DNA from: Adhaeribacter terrigena
Lineage (GTDB): Bacteria > Bacteroidota > Bacteroidia > Cytophagales > Hymenobacteraceae
Direction of reading: 5' to 3'
Length of the DNA stretch: 64,000 bases
Assembly (NCBI RefSeq): GCF_016623615.1
Contig: NZ_JAEHFX010000004.1
Span: 308,741-372,740, forward strand
Shown piece after piece: positions 17,460 to 25,134 of the stretch; the stretch's first letter is position 1, and every line of letters starts with the position of its first letter. Made by a program: the position numbers and the translations under genes. The notes below the pieces were generated by a model. That model was not told the origin of the DNA, did not search any database, and saw only the letters and a list, made by a program, of their open reading frames with translations.

Positions 17460-18200
17460 TCACCTTCCCGGTTCATCGAGCAGGTTGGTATTTTTTCGCA
17501 AAAAACGCAGCAGCACAAACAGGCCGGTGCCCAGCAGTAAAAGCAATTGCCAGAGCGGGTCCATGAAAAAGCGGCCTTCGTAAATAAAGTAACTGATGGC
17601 GTTGAGCGCGGCAAACGAAAAGAACATGGCAAACAAACCGTTGTATTCGCGTTTCAGCACGTTTTTAAAAGAGAAGCTCGCCGGGCTGGAAACCCAACCC
17701 GTAAGGGCTGGCAGAAAAGCGGGCGTGCGTTCGGCCCAGGTTTCGTATTCGGCGCCGTAGGTTTTGCGCAGGAATTCTTCTTCGGCATACATAATGCGTT
17801 CGTAATAAAGCCAGTAAGCCAGGCAGCAAATCGCCACAAACCACCACAAGCCAATATACAGGAACAAACCCAGCCACATCAGGAAATTACCCAGGTAAAG
17901 CGGGTGCCGCACTACCGAATAAATGCCGGTGCGGTTCAGCGTATCGGCTACCTGTTTTTCGGTATTGCGGCCCGAGGTGCCTTTGGGCGTAAAGCCAATG
18001 GTAACGGCCCGCACCACCAGACCCAGAAACGAAATGCCGAAGCAAAATAAACCCCATTGCGGATGGCTCATGCTGCGGTGCGTATCTTCGGGGTAAAACG
18101 ACATGATGAGCAAAGCAAAAGCGTAAAGAACGAGCGGTAACCAGCTTCTTCTGCGGAATAGCCAGTTTCCCGACAATTCAAATTCTTCTCTTAAAGGCAT
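17460..18200 (-). CDS. Isoprenylcysteine/phospholipid methyltransferase-like membrane protein
   Basis: This 246-residue membrane protein has hydrophobic segments near 19-35, 47-68, 107-140 and, near the C-terminus, 180-200 and 208-230. The core motif 'GIYSVVRHPLYLGNFLMWLG' (about 92-111), followed by 'YYERIMYAEEEFLRKTYG' and 'YETWAERTPAFLP', is that of the ICMT/PEMT superfamily. The RHP and the EE pair bind S-adenosylmethionine in that family. Bacterial members methylate lipids or small molecules; the substrate here is unknown. It is probably a single-gene unit, since a terminator follows and over 300 nt separate it from the SixA-like gene. Confidence 0.8.
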   Translation of the reverse strand: MPLREEFELSGNWLFRRRSWLPLVLYAFALLIMSFYPEDTHRSMSHPQWGLFCFGISFLGLVVRAVTIGFTPKGTSGRNTEKQVADTLNRTGIYSVVRHPLYLGNFLMWLGLFLYIGLWWFVAICCLAYWLYYERIMYAEEEFLRKTYGAEYETWAERTPAFLPALTGWVSSPASFSFKNVLKREYNGLFAMFFSFAALNAISYFIYEGRFFMDPLWQLLLLLGTGLFVLLRFLRKNTNLLDEPGR

Positions 18201-18510
18201 GCGTAAGCGTAAGATCCTGAAACGAAATAAAGTGCAATATGCGGATTTATTTTAATAACCGGCTCCAAAACCAGCGGTTTTTTGTATAGATCCGCACCTA
18301 TCGGATCAGCAGATTTTCAGGGTTATGATGTTAGGGAAACGTTTGAGTAAGACTTCCTTCAGATTCCTTCCGCCTGCGTCGTTACAAGCTTTTCCGGCTT
18401 CTTTTTGGGCAAAGAAAAGACCGGGGCAGAAACGGACGCAGGCTTATTTCATGCAAACAATTAAATAATCAGCCGCCCCAGGCTTTTAGAATCCATAACG
18501 AACCAAAGAA
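18201..18510. other. Intergenic region with a short inverted repeat
   Basis: No gene recognised. A 9-bp inverted repeat, GCCTGCGTC (18372-18380) and GACGCAGGC (18435-18443), frames a pyrimidine-rich stretch and could form a weak hairpin. Confidence 0.35.
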
Positions 18511-19089
18511 TTACTCCTCGGTCCTGGCTTTATCTTCCTTACCTTTTTTCTTATCCTTGTCTTTATCTTTATCCTTGTCTTTATCCTTGTCCTGCTGTTT
18601 ATAGTTTTTCGGAAAATCGAAGAAAAGGAGTTTGCTTTTATCGCCGCTGATGTCGAGCCAGGAGTTGCAGTTAAATTCGAGCGCTACCACGCCCGCGGTA
18701 GGCATATCGGCCAGAGCCTCCGGCGATAGTTTATTGGCTACTTCCGATAGCACCGGGTTATGCCCAACCACCAGCAGGCAGTCAATATCGTCGGGCACGT
18801 GCTGTAAGATCTTGATCAGTTCGCTGCGGCCGGCTTTGTAAACGCTTTCTTGGCTCTGTATTTTTTCGCGGTCGTAATCCAGCTCTTTGGCCACCAACGT
18901 GGCGGTGGTTATGGCGCGCACCGCCGTGCTCGATATAATAAGGTCGGGGATCACATCGCGCGAAAGCAATTGCTGACCCATTAAAGGAGCATCCTGCCGG
19001 CCCCGCTTGTTCAGCGGACGGTCGTGGTCGCTCAGTTCCGGAAAATCCCAGCTCGATTTGGCGTGGCGCATTAAAAATAAGGTCTTCAT
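18511..19089 (-). CDS. SixA-type histidine phosphatase with charged low-complexity tail
   Basis: This 192-residue protein opens 'MKTLFLMRHAKSSW', the RHG motif of the histidine phosphatase (phosphoglycerate mutase-like) superfamily; His 9 would be phosphorylated. 'HDRPLNKRGRQDA' (about 22-34), 'ISSTAVRAITTA' (53-64) and the second catalytic His in 'VVGHNP' (about 107-112) follow in the SixA order. SixA enzymes dephosphorylate phosphohistidine, for example on HPt proteins. The last ~25 residues are an unusual KD/DK repeat (18551-18592) encoded by a tandem simple-sequence repeat, beyond the normal end of the family. The tail length may vary between strains. Confidence 0.82.
   Translation of the reverse strand: MKTLFLMRHAKSSWDFPELSDHDRPLNKRGRQDAPLMGQQLLSRDVIPDLIISSTAVRAITTATLVAKELDYDREKIQSQESVYKAGRSELIKILQHVPDDIDCLLVVGHNPVLSEVANKLSPEALADMPTAGVVALEFNCNSWLDISGDKSKLLFFDFPKNYKQQDKDKDKDKDKDKDKKKGKEDKARTEE
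18551..18592. repeat. Tandem 6/12-bp repeat in coding sequence
   Basis: On the minus strand AAAGAC, AAGGAT and close variants recur about seven times, encoding alternating Lys-Asp in the tail of the SixA-like protein. Gain or loss of units would keep the frame. Confidence 0.8.
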
Positions 19090-19125
19090 ATAATTGGTTT
19101 GATATAAGCTTTTGCAACTGCCGGA

Positions 19126-19154
19126 AAAACGGTAGGGTTTCAGGCCCGGAAAGT
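19126..19154 (+). repeat. 29-nt intergenic element, CGGTAGGG variant
   Basis: AAAACGGTAGGGTTTC then AGGCCCGGAAAGT. It lies 37 nt upstream of the minus-strand SixA-like start. Confidence 0.7.
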
Positions 19155-19290
19155 AGGCGCGCGCCGGCAGATTGTAGTTCTTTACTCTTTTGGGGCCTGC
19201 AAGGTTTTCTGTCCGGAACGCGGTAGATTCCCAGGCCCGTTTTTCCTTTTTTCCTTTCCTCCGTCAAATCCCTTCCGGGTAGCCGCAAGC

Positions 19291-19319
19291 ACTTTTTCCG
19301 GCCCGAAGCATAGCGTTTT
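19291..19319 (-). repeat. 29-nt intergenic element, near-consensus copy
   Basis: The minus strand reads AAAACGCTATGCTTCGGG then CCGGAAAAAGT. A half copy (AAAACGCTATGCT) follows at 19356-19368. Confidence 0.75.
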
Positions 19320-19424
19320 GGGAGGATTTTGAGCTTGGCCGGTATTAAATATATTAAAAACGCTATGCTGTAGAGGTTCCACGACTGATGTTTCAGAATA
19401 TTTAAAAAAATTCTTTATTTTTTA

Positions 19425-19457
19425 TTTGGAAGCAATCTAAATAAGATAGTAAGTTTG
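19425..19457 (+). promoter_or_regulatory. Promoter of the TonB receptor gene
   Basis: TTTG (19425-19428), 21 nt, then TAAGTTTG (19450-19457): an exact TAnnTTTG with correct spacing. A palindromic operator follows immediately. Confidence 0.65.
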
Positions 19458-19460
19458 CCA

Positions 19461-19483
19461 TTATTTAAAATTAGTCTAAATAA
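19461..19483. promoter_or_regulatory. Inverted-repeat operator, probably iron-responsive
   Basis: TTATTTA and TAAATAA are perfect 7-bp arms separated by 9 nt, positioned over the predicted transcription start. A TCTAAATAA half-site is also repeated upstream at 19436-19444. Placement and AT-rich dyad form suggest a Fur- or DtxR-type repressor; which regulator binds is inference. Confidence 0.5.
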
Positions 19484-19537
19484 ACACACCGCTATAACTA
19501 CAGCTCTATGAATAATTTCTACCACTTTAATCAAACT

Positions 19538-21931
19538 ATGAAATACGGGCTTGTCCTGTTGCTTTGTTTCTGCCTGCAGCTTGCCGCATTTGCGCAGAAC
19601 GGCAGCATCGAGGGCCGCATAACGACCAGCGAAGGCGAACCGGCCGGTTTCGTGAATGTTTATTTAAAAGAAGCCGGAAAAGGCACCGCTTCTTCCGAAA
19701 ACGGCAACTACACCCTTAAAAACGTAAAACCCGGCAACTACACCCTTATTACCAGCCTGATCGGTTTGCAAACCCAGGAAAAAACGGTAGCCGTGGAGCC
19801 CGGAAAAGTAACCAACCTGGATTTTACCTTGTCGGAAAGCAGCCAGAAATTATCGGAAGTGCAGGTTATTGCCCGCCGCACCCAGAACGACCGCCCGGTG
19901 GCCGTTGGTAAAATGGCCGTTCGCCCCATGGATATGCCGCAAAGCATGGCTGTGGTAGGCACCGAAGTAATTACCGAACAACAGGCTTCCAAACTAAGCG
20001 ACGTAATTAAGAACGTGAACGGCGTGGCGCTGGGAACTACCCGCGGCACCACTTCCGAAACGTTTTTTGCCAGGGGCTATAACTTAGGCGCCAACAACAT
20101 TATGAAAAACGGCGCCCGTTCCAATTCCGCCGTAATTCCCGAAGCCAGCACCTTAGAAAGAGTAGAAGTTTTGAAAGGCAGCGCGGCTTTATTATACGGC
20201 AACGTAAGCGGCGGCGCGGTAATTAACATGGTTACCAAACAACCAAAATATGAATTTGGCGGCGAAATTTCCATGCGCGCCGGCAGCTACAACCTTTACA
20301 AACCGCTGGTAGATATTTACGGCCCGATCAGCCAGAAATTAGCGTTCCGGGTAATCGGAACCTACGAAACAGCCGGCAGCTACCGCAAAAACATAGAATC
20401 GGAGCGTTTATACGTAAACCCATCCTTGCTTTACAAGATCAGCAACCGCACCGATATTTTGCTGCAGGCCGATTACCTGAAACACGACCTGACCCCTGAT
20501 TTCGGTGTAGGCTCCCTTGCCGATACCATTCTGAATACCAAAGTGGGCCGTTCGGCTACTTTCAACACGCCCTGGGCTTATAATAACGTAGCGCAAACCA
20601 ACGCCTCCTTAAGCGTAAATCACCAGTTCAACGAAACCTGGAAACTGAATTTCATTGCCGCCCGCCAGGATTTCGACCGGAATTATTTCTCTACCGAACG
20701 CATTCAGGCTCTTGCTAACGGCAACTGGGGACGTAAACTTACCCGCTCAAAAATTGCTGAAGATTACTACAACAGCCAATTGAACCTGAACGGCGCGTTC
20801 AAAACCGGAGCCCTGGAACATACGGTTTTAGTGGGTGCCGATGCCGAACGGTACATGAATATCACAAACGGGTTTAATGTTTTAGGTTTACGCAAAGGCG
20901 GCGTTTACGACAGCATTAATGTGTTTGACCCGAACAGATTTGAGGCCCGCACCGATCTGCCTGAAACCACCAATATTACCCGCACCGAAACCCCGACTTA
21001 CCGTTACGGCGTTTTTGCCCAGGACCTGATCAGTATTTCGGAGAAGTTTAAAGTACTGGCCGGTTTGCGCTGGTCGTACCAGGAAGCGGCGCAAGCCAAG
21101 ATCTACGACCTGGAAAAAGATACTGTTACCACCGGTGCCAAAGCAAAATACGATCAGGCATTTTCGCCAAGAGTTGGTTTGGTTTACCAGCCATCGGCCG
21201 CCACTTCGGTTTTTGCCAGTTATTCCAACAACTTCACCACCAATGCCGGCACCGATATCTACGGCAACAACCTGAAACCATCCATCATCGATCAGTATGA
21301 AGTTGGGGTGAAAAATGACCTGATCAAAGGCCGCCTTTCTGCCAACGTTACCATCTACCGCATCCTTAACAACGACCTGGCGCAAATGGCCCGTTTCGAT
21401 AAAGACGGCAAAGAAAACGCGAACGCCAACTTCAAGGAATTTACCGGCCAGACCACTTCCGACGGCGCCGAAATTGACCTGAACGGAACCCTGCTGCCGG
21501 GCCTGAATTTCCTGGCCGGTTACAGCTACAACTTTATGCGCTACACCAAAACGCCGGGCAACAAAGGCAGCTACAAAGAAGGCGAACGCCTGGTAAACAA
21601 CCCGGCTCATACGGGTAACGCGAGTTTATTCTACACCTTCAGCACCGATAAATTAAAAGGTCTGAAAGTAGGCGTATCGGGTTTTTATACCGGAGCCCGC
21701 AATGCCGGCTGGAACAATACCTATGGCCAGACCCAGCAATTCAGCCGCCTGATTAAAGTAGATGGTTTCACGACTTTCGATCTGACCGCCGGTTATACCT
21801 ACAAGCAGATCTCCTTGCTGGCCAAAATGTCGAACATCACCAACGAACTGAACTACTACGTGCACGAAAACTACAGTGTAAACCCGATCGCGCCGCGGCA
21901 GTTCGTAACCACGGTTTCTTATAAATTCTAA
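19538..21931 (+). CDS. TonB-dependent siderophore receptor
   Basis: The start at 19538 gives a standard signal peptide ending 'LAAFAQ'; an in-frame ATG at 19508 would add ten residues. The 797-residue protein has a carboxypeptidase-like regulatory domain after the signal (about 22-105, 'GRITTSEGEPAGFVNVYLKE', 'GTASSENGNYTLKNVKPGNY'). A plug domain follows (about 115-230, with 'PQSMAVVGTEVI' and 'RVEVLKGSAALLYGNVSGG'), and then a 22-strand barrel ending 'APRQFVTTVSYKF'. This is the FhuA/FpvA-like siderophore-receptor architecture: it imports ferric siderophore across the outer membrane using TonB energy. It heads module 2, with a PepSY protein gene downstream, and its promoter overlaps a dyad operator, consistent with iron repression. 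Confidence 0.92.
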   Translation: MKYGLVLLLCFCLQLAAFAQNGSIEGRITTSEGEPAGFVNVYLKEAGKGTASSENGNYTLKNVKPGNYTLITSLIGLQTQEKTVAVEPGKVTNLDFTLSESSQKLSEVQVIARRTQNDRPVAVGKMAVRPMDMPQSMAVVGTEVITEQQASKLSDVIKNVNGVALGTTRGTTSETFFARGYNLGANNIMKNGARSNSAVIPEASTLERVEVLKGSAALLYGNVSGGAVINMVTKQPKYEFGGEISMRAGSYNLYKPLVDIYGPISQKLAFRVIGTYETAGSYRKNIESERLYVNPSLLYKISNRTDILLQADYLKHDLTPDFGVGSLADTILNTKVGRSATFNTPWAYNNVAQTNASLSVNHQFNETWKLNFIAARQDFDRNYFSTERIQALANGNWGRKLTRSKIAEDYYNSQLNLNGAFKTGALEHTVLVGADAERYMNITNGFNVLGLRKGGVYDSINVFDPNRFEARTDLPETTNITRTETPTYRYGVFAQDLISISEKFKVLAGLRWSYQEAAQAKIYDLEKDTVTTGAKAKYDQAFSPRVGLVYQPSAATSVFASYSNNFTTNAGTDIYGNNLKPSIIDQYEVGVKNDLIKGRLSANVTIYRILNNDLAQMARFDKDGKENANANFKEFTGQTTSDGAEIDLNGTLLPGLNFLAGYSYNFMRYTKTPGNKGSYKEGERLVNNPAHTGNASLFYTFSTDKLKGLKVGVSGFYTGARNAGWNNTYGQTQQFSRLIKVDGFTTFDLTAGYTYKQISLLAKMSNITNELNYYVHENYSVNPIAPRQFVTTVSYKF

Positions 21932-21949
21932 TTATTTTTGCTCTCACGC

Positions 21950-21983
21950 AAGCCCGGAGTTCTGATCGGAACTTCGGGTTTTG
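21950..21983 (+). terminator. Hairpin after the TonB receptor gene
   Basis: CCCGGAGTTC and GAACTTCGGG arms (one G-T pair) are followed by TTTTGC. A weak T run means it may allow read-through to the PepSY gene. Confidence 0.6.
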
Positions 21984-21990
21984 CAATTAA

Positions 21991-22019
21991 AAAAGGCTAT
22001 CCTTTTGCCGCTAAAAACT
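21991..22019 (+). repeat. 29-nt intergenic element, copy
   Basis: AAAAGGCTATCCTTTTGC then CGCTAAAAACT, ending 4 nt before the ATG at 22024. Confidence 0.6.
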
Positions 22020-22023
22020 ACCC

Positions 22024-23295
22024 ATGAAAAACTTTTTCCGCGACATTCACTTGTATCTGAGCCTGGCTGCCGGGCTGGTAATTGCTGTTCTTTGTTTTAC
22101 CGGGGCGGCCCTTGTTTTCGAGAAAGAATTGCAGCAAACCATTTACCCGGAACGCTACCTGGTTAAACCCGCCACCCAGCGCGCCAGCCTGGAAGAAATG
22201 GTAGCCGTTTTAAAGGAAAAAGTGCCGGGTGCGAAAGTTTCGGGCGTAAAAGTGTATGCCGACCCCAGCCGCACCGTAGAAATAAATTACCTCGATCCGA
22301 AAGACCAGGAAGGCAAAGAAGGTAAGGCCGGGAAAGAAAAAGCCGACGCAAAAACGGTAGGTTCTGAAGGCAAAAAAGTCGGGGAAAAGGCCGAAGGGAA
22401 AGGCGATGGTAAAAAAGATAAAGGCGGCAAAAAAGAAGGCGGCAAAGAAAAAACCACTACTGCTTTCATGAACCCGTATTCGGGCGAATTGATCAGTTTG
22501 TATAGCCACCGCAACTCGTTTTTCTACACCATGTTTGCCACACACCGCTGGCTTCTGGCCGACGATATTGGGAAAATGATCACCGGGGTTTCTACGCTTA
22601 TTTTCCTGTTTATTCTGCTTACCGGTATTATTCTGTGGTGGCCTAAAAATAAGAAGATCCTGAAGCAGCGCCTGCGTTTTAAGTGGGACGGCGGCTGGAA
22701 ACGCATGAACCACGACCTGCACATTGTGCTCGGTTTTTACACGGCCATTTTCCTGTTCGCGTTTGCGTTTACGGGTCTGGCCTGGAGCTTTAAATGGTTT
22801 AACGATGCTATTTATGTAGTTACCAATTCCGAAAACAAAAAGCCCGAACCGCCAAAATCTACCCTGGCTGAAAATACACAAACGGTTTCCTTCGATCAGA
22901 TTCTGGCAACCATAAAAACCCGGGAACCTGAGGCGCAATTCTACAGCCTGAATGCGCCGAAAGAAGCTGACGGAGCTTTTTCCGTTTCCGCTTTACCCCA
23001 GGATCCGGCCCACGAAAAAGCGGCCAACCAGTATTTCTTCGATCAATATTCCGGCAACCTGCTTGAGCAAAACCTGTACGCCGATAAGAATCTGGGCCAG
23101 CGCGTGCGGGCTACTTTTTACCCGGTACACGTCGGTTCGATCGGAGGGTTACCGGGCCGTATCATTGCCTTTCTGGCTTGTATTGCCGGCGTAACGTTCC
23201 CCATTTCCGGAATCATTCTCTGGATAAACCGCCTCCGGAAAAAAGACAGTAAGAAAGCCAAAAAGAAAGCGCGGGTAGCAAATGCCGTAAGGTAA
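22024..23295 (+). CDS. PepSY-associated TM protein with Lys/Gly-rich insert (siderophore module 2)
   Basis: This 423-residue paralogue of the protein at 889-2118 shares the same topology and motifs: 'HLYLSLAAGLVIA' (segment 1, about 12-32), 'MNPYSGELISLY' (149-160), 'THRWLLADDIGKM', 'STLIFLFILLTGIILWWPKN' and 'MNHDLHIVLGFYTA'. It ends in a fourth segment and a Lys-rich tail. Residues 92-143 are a low-complexity Lys/Gly/Glu insert absent from the paralogue, placed in the periplasmic loop just before the MNPYSGE turn. It is inferred to act with the receptor upstream in handling imported ferric siderophore in the periplasm. Confidence 0.85.
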   Translation: MKNFFRDIHLYLSLAAGLVIAVLCFTGAALVFEKELQQTIYPERYLVKPATQRASLEEMVAVLKEKVPGAKVSGVKVYADPSRTVEINYLDPKDQEGKEGKAGKEKADAKTVGSEGKKVGEKAEGKGDGKKDKGGKKEGGKEKTTTAFMNPYSGELISLYSHRNSFFYTMFATHRWLLADDIGKMITGVSTLIFLFILLTGIILWWPKNKKILKQRLRFKWDGGWKRMNHDLHIVLGFYTAIFLFAFAFTGLAWSFKWFNDAIYVVTNSENKKPEPPKSTLAENTQTVSFDQILATIKTREPEAQFYSLNAPKEADGAFSVSALPQDPAHEKAANQYFFDQYSGNLLEQNLYADKNLGQRVRATFYPVHVGSIGGLPGRIIAFLACIAGVTFPISGIILWINRLRKKDSKKAKKKARVANAVR

Positions 23296-23322
23296 TAGTT
23301 TGCAACAGTTTGTCCGTTTTAG

Positions 23323-23353
23323 CCCTCTCCTCATTCAGGAGAGGGTTTTTTAT
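23323..23353 (+). terminator. Terminator after siderophore module 2
   Basis: CCCTCTCCT and AGGAGAGGG are perfect arms around CATTC, followed by TTTTTTATTT. Confidence 0.88.
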
Positions 23354-23356
23354 TTA

Positions 23357-23680
23357 ATCGGGATTTTCAGGGTAATTGTCTGAATCAGAATTTACAGAAA
23401 CGAAGTTCGGCGTAGCCAATTTAGAATTTCCGGAATAAGCCCCTCTTAAATAGCTAAAAACAAGGAGGGCTTTCATTACGCACTTCGCCTGCCTTTCTTT
23501 CCAAGTATGTAATATGCAGCAGAAGATAAAAATCCGCTACAATGGAAATCAGGAGCACCGGCTTTGCTGTTTTGTTGCGCAGATTATAACCCGATAAAAC
23601 TGCCGGGGAAAAAAGAAAAGTTAAAAGAAACACCGGCAGGCGGAAGAATATCGAAGTTTAACGATGTTGTAAAATTGTTA
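23357..23680. other. Intergenic region without recognised gene
   Basis: About 320 nt. No coding frame, RNA or repeat family member was recognised; it ends at the promoter of the P1 peptidase gene. Confidence 0.4.
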
Positions 23681-23688
23681 TAATTTTG
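23681..23688 (+). promoter_or_regulatory. -7 element of the P1 peptidase promoter
   Basis: TAATTTTG matches TAnnTTTG; no good TTG was found at the usual distance. The predicted start lies near 23692, so the 29-nt element at 23701-23729 would make up most of the leader. Confidence 0.45.
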
Positions 23689-23700
23689 CCGGCTCTTTTT

Positions 23701-23729
23701 ACTTTTATTCCCTAAAACCCTAGCGTTTT
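23701..23729 (-). repeat. 29-nt intergenic element in a 5' leader
   Basis: The minus strand reads AAAACGCTAGGGTTTTAG then GGAATAAAAGT. It ends 5 nt before the ATG at 23735. Confidence 0.65.
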
Positions 23730-23734
23730 TCTGC

Positions 23735-24904
23735 ATGAAATTTCCCTTGCTTTTAGCGGCCGCTTTATGCCTGGCTGCCGGCGTTTCGGCCCAATCTCAA
23801 ACCAAACCCCGCGCCCGCGAATTAGGCGTTCCCTTCGAGGGCGTAACCGGAAAATATAACGCCATAACCGATGTGCCGGGCGTTTTGGTTGGCTATAAAA
23901 CGCTCATAAAAGGTAAAGGGAAACATAAAGTTGGCAAAGGCCCGGTGCGCACCGGCGTAACCGTAATTCTGCCCAAAGGCAAAACCGACGAAGCCGTTCC
24001 GGCGGCCTGGTTCAGCCTGAACGGCGACGGCGAAATGACCGGCCTGCCGTACGTAGAAGATTACGGCACCACTTCCGGGCCCATCGGCATCACCAATACC
24101 AACAGCGTAGGCGTGGTGCGCGACGCGATAGGCGAATGGAGCATCAAAAACTTTTCCACCAACGAGCTCATCGATTTTTCTTTTGGATTGCCGGTGGTCG
24201 GTGAAACGTTTGATGGCATTCTGAATGATATTAACGGCCTGCATGTAACCAAAAAAGATGTTTTCGATGCGCTGGATAATGCCAAAAGCGGTCCGGTAGC
24301 GGAAGGCAACGTGGGCGGCGGTACCGGCATGAGTTTGTTTTTATTTAAAGGTGGCAGCGGCACTTCGTCGCGCACCATAAAACTCGATACGGCTACCTAT
24401 ACGCTGGGCGCTTTTGTGCAGGGAAATTTTGGCGGAAGAAAAGACCTGATGGTGGCCGGCGTACCGGTTGGCAAAGAAATTACCGACCTGCGCCCGATCA
24501 TCAACACCAAAGAAAAGGACGGTTCTATCATCGTGATCATTGCCACTAATGCGCCGCTTTTGCCTTCGCAACTGAAACAAATTGCCAAACGGGCCTCAAT
24601 TGGTGTGGCGCGCACCGGCGGTTTGGGCCGCAATTCTTCCGGCGATATTTTCCTGGCTTTCAGTACGCAGAACGCGCAGCCAAACGCAAAAGGCACCCTG
24701 GAAGTTTGGCGCTCCATTCCCAAAGATCACCTCGATGCTTTTTACCAGGCAACCGCCGAAGCCACCGAAGAAGCCATTATTAACGCGATGCTGGCCGCTG
24801 AAGACATGGAAGGTATAAACGGGAATACGATCTACGCGCTGCCCGGCCAGCGTTTGCAGGAAGTAATGCGCAAATACAACCGCCTGAACGAACCGAAAAA
24901 GTAA
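23735..24904 (+). CDS. P1 (DmpA-like) family peptidase, secreted
   Basis: This 389-residue protein starts with a signal peptide ending 'AGVSAQ' (about 1-20). The mature part matches L-aminopeptidase D-esterase/DmpA-type N-terminal nucleophile hydrolases: 'GKYNAITDVPGVLVGY', 'VRTGVTVILP', 'GLPYVEDYGTTSGPIGITNTNSVG', 'GNVGGGTGM' and 'GNFGGRKDLMVAGVP'. The self-cleavage junction 'KDGSIIVIIATNAP' leaves Ser 264 as the predicted new N-terminal nucleophile. Such enzymes cleave N-terminal residues from peptides or beta-peptides. The signal peptide points to the periplasm. The gene is preceded by its own promoter and an element copy, and looks monocistronic. Confidence 0.9.
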   Translation: MKFPLLLAAALCLAAGVSAQSQTKPRARELGVPFEGVTGKYNAITDVPGVLVGYKTLIKGKGKHKVGKGPVRTGVTVILPKGKTDEAVPAAWFSLNGDGEMTGLPYVEDYGTTSGPIGITNTNSVGVVRDAIGEWSIKNFSTNELIDFSFGLPVVGETFDGILNDINGLHVTKKDVFDALDNAKSGPVAEGNVGGGTGMSLFLFKGGSGTSSRTIKLDTATYTLGAFVQGNFGGRKDLMVAGVPVGKEITDLRPIINTKEKDGSIIVIIATNAPLLPSQLKQIAKRASIGVARTGGLGRNSSGDIFLAFSTQNAQPNAKGTLEVWRSIPKDHLDAFYQATAEATEEAIINAMLAAEDMEGINGNTIYALPGQRLQEVMRKYNRLNEPKK

Positions 24905-24906
24905 AA

Positions 24907-24935
24907 AAAACGCTAGGGTGTAAGCCCCAAAAACA
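24907..24935 (+). repeat. 29-nt intergenic element, copy
   Basis: AAAACGCTAGGGTGTAAG then CCCCAAAAACA, starting right behind the stop codon at 24902-24904. Confidence 0.65.
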
Positions 24936-25134
24936 AAGGTTTATTTATTCGGAAGGGTAGCACTTCTCATAATTGATTTTGCCACAAACAATATTCTAAG
25001 CAATTTCTACCCCGTAAAACCGTTGATCGGGCAAGCGGAAATATTAGTTGCCATTTCTGAAATTTAAACCCGGTTATTTAAAACCCGGAAGGCATTTATT
25101 TAAACAAATCGTTGCGGTTTCCGCTAAGCAAGCT

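Noticed and set aside
18369..18444. Small RNA gene suggested by the 9-bp inverted repeat
   Set aside because: No promoter or terminator around it and the inner sequence pairs poorly.
20888..21610. A 240-codon frame antisense to the TonB receptor
   Set aside because: Shadow of the receptor gene; no signal, motif or promoter.
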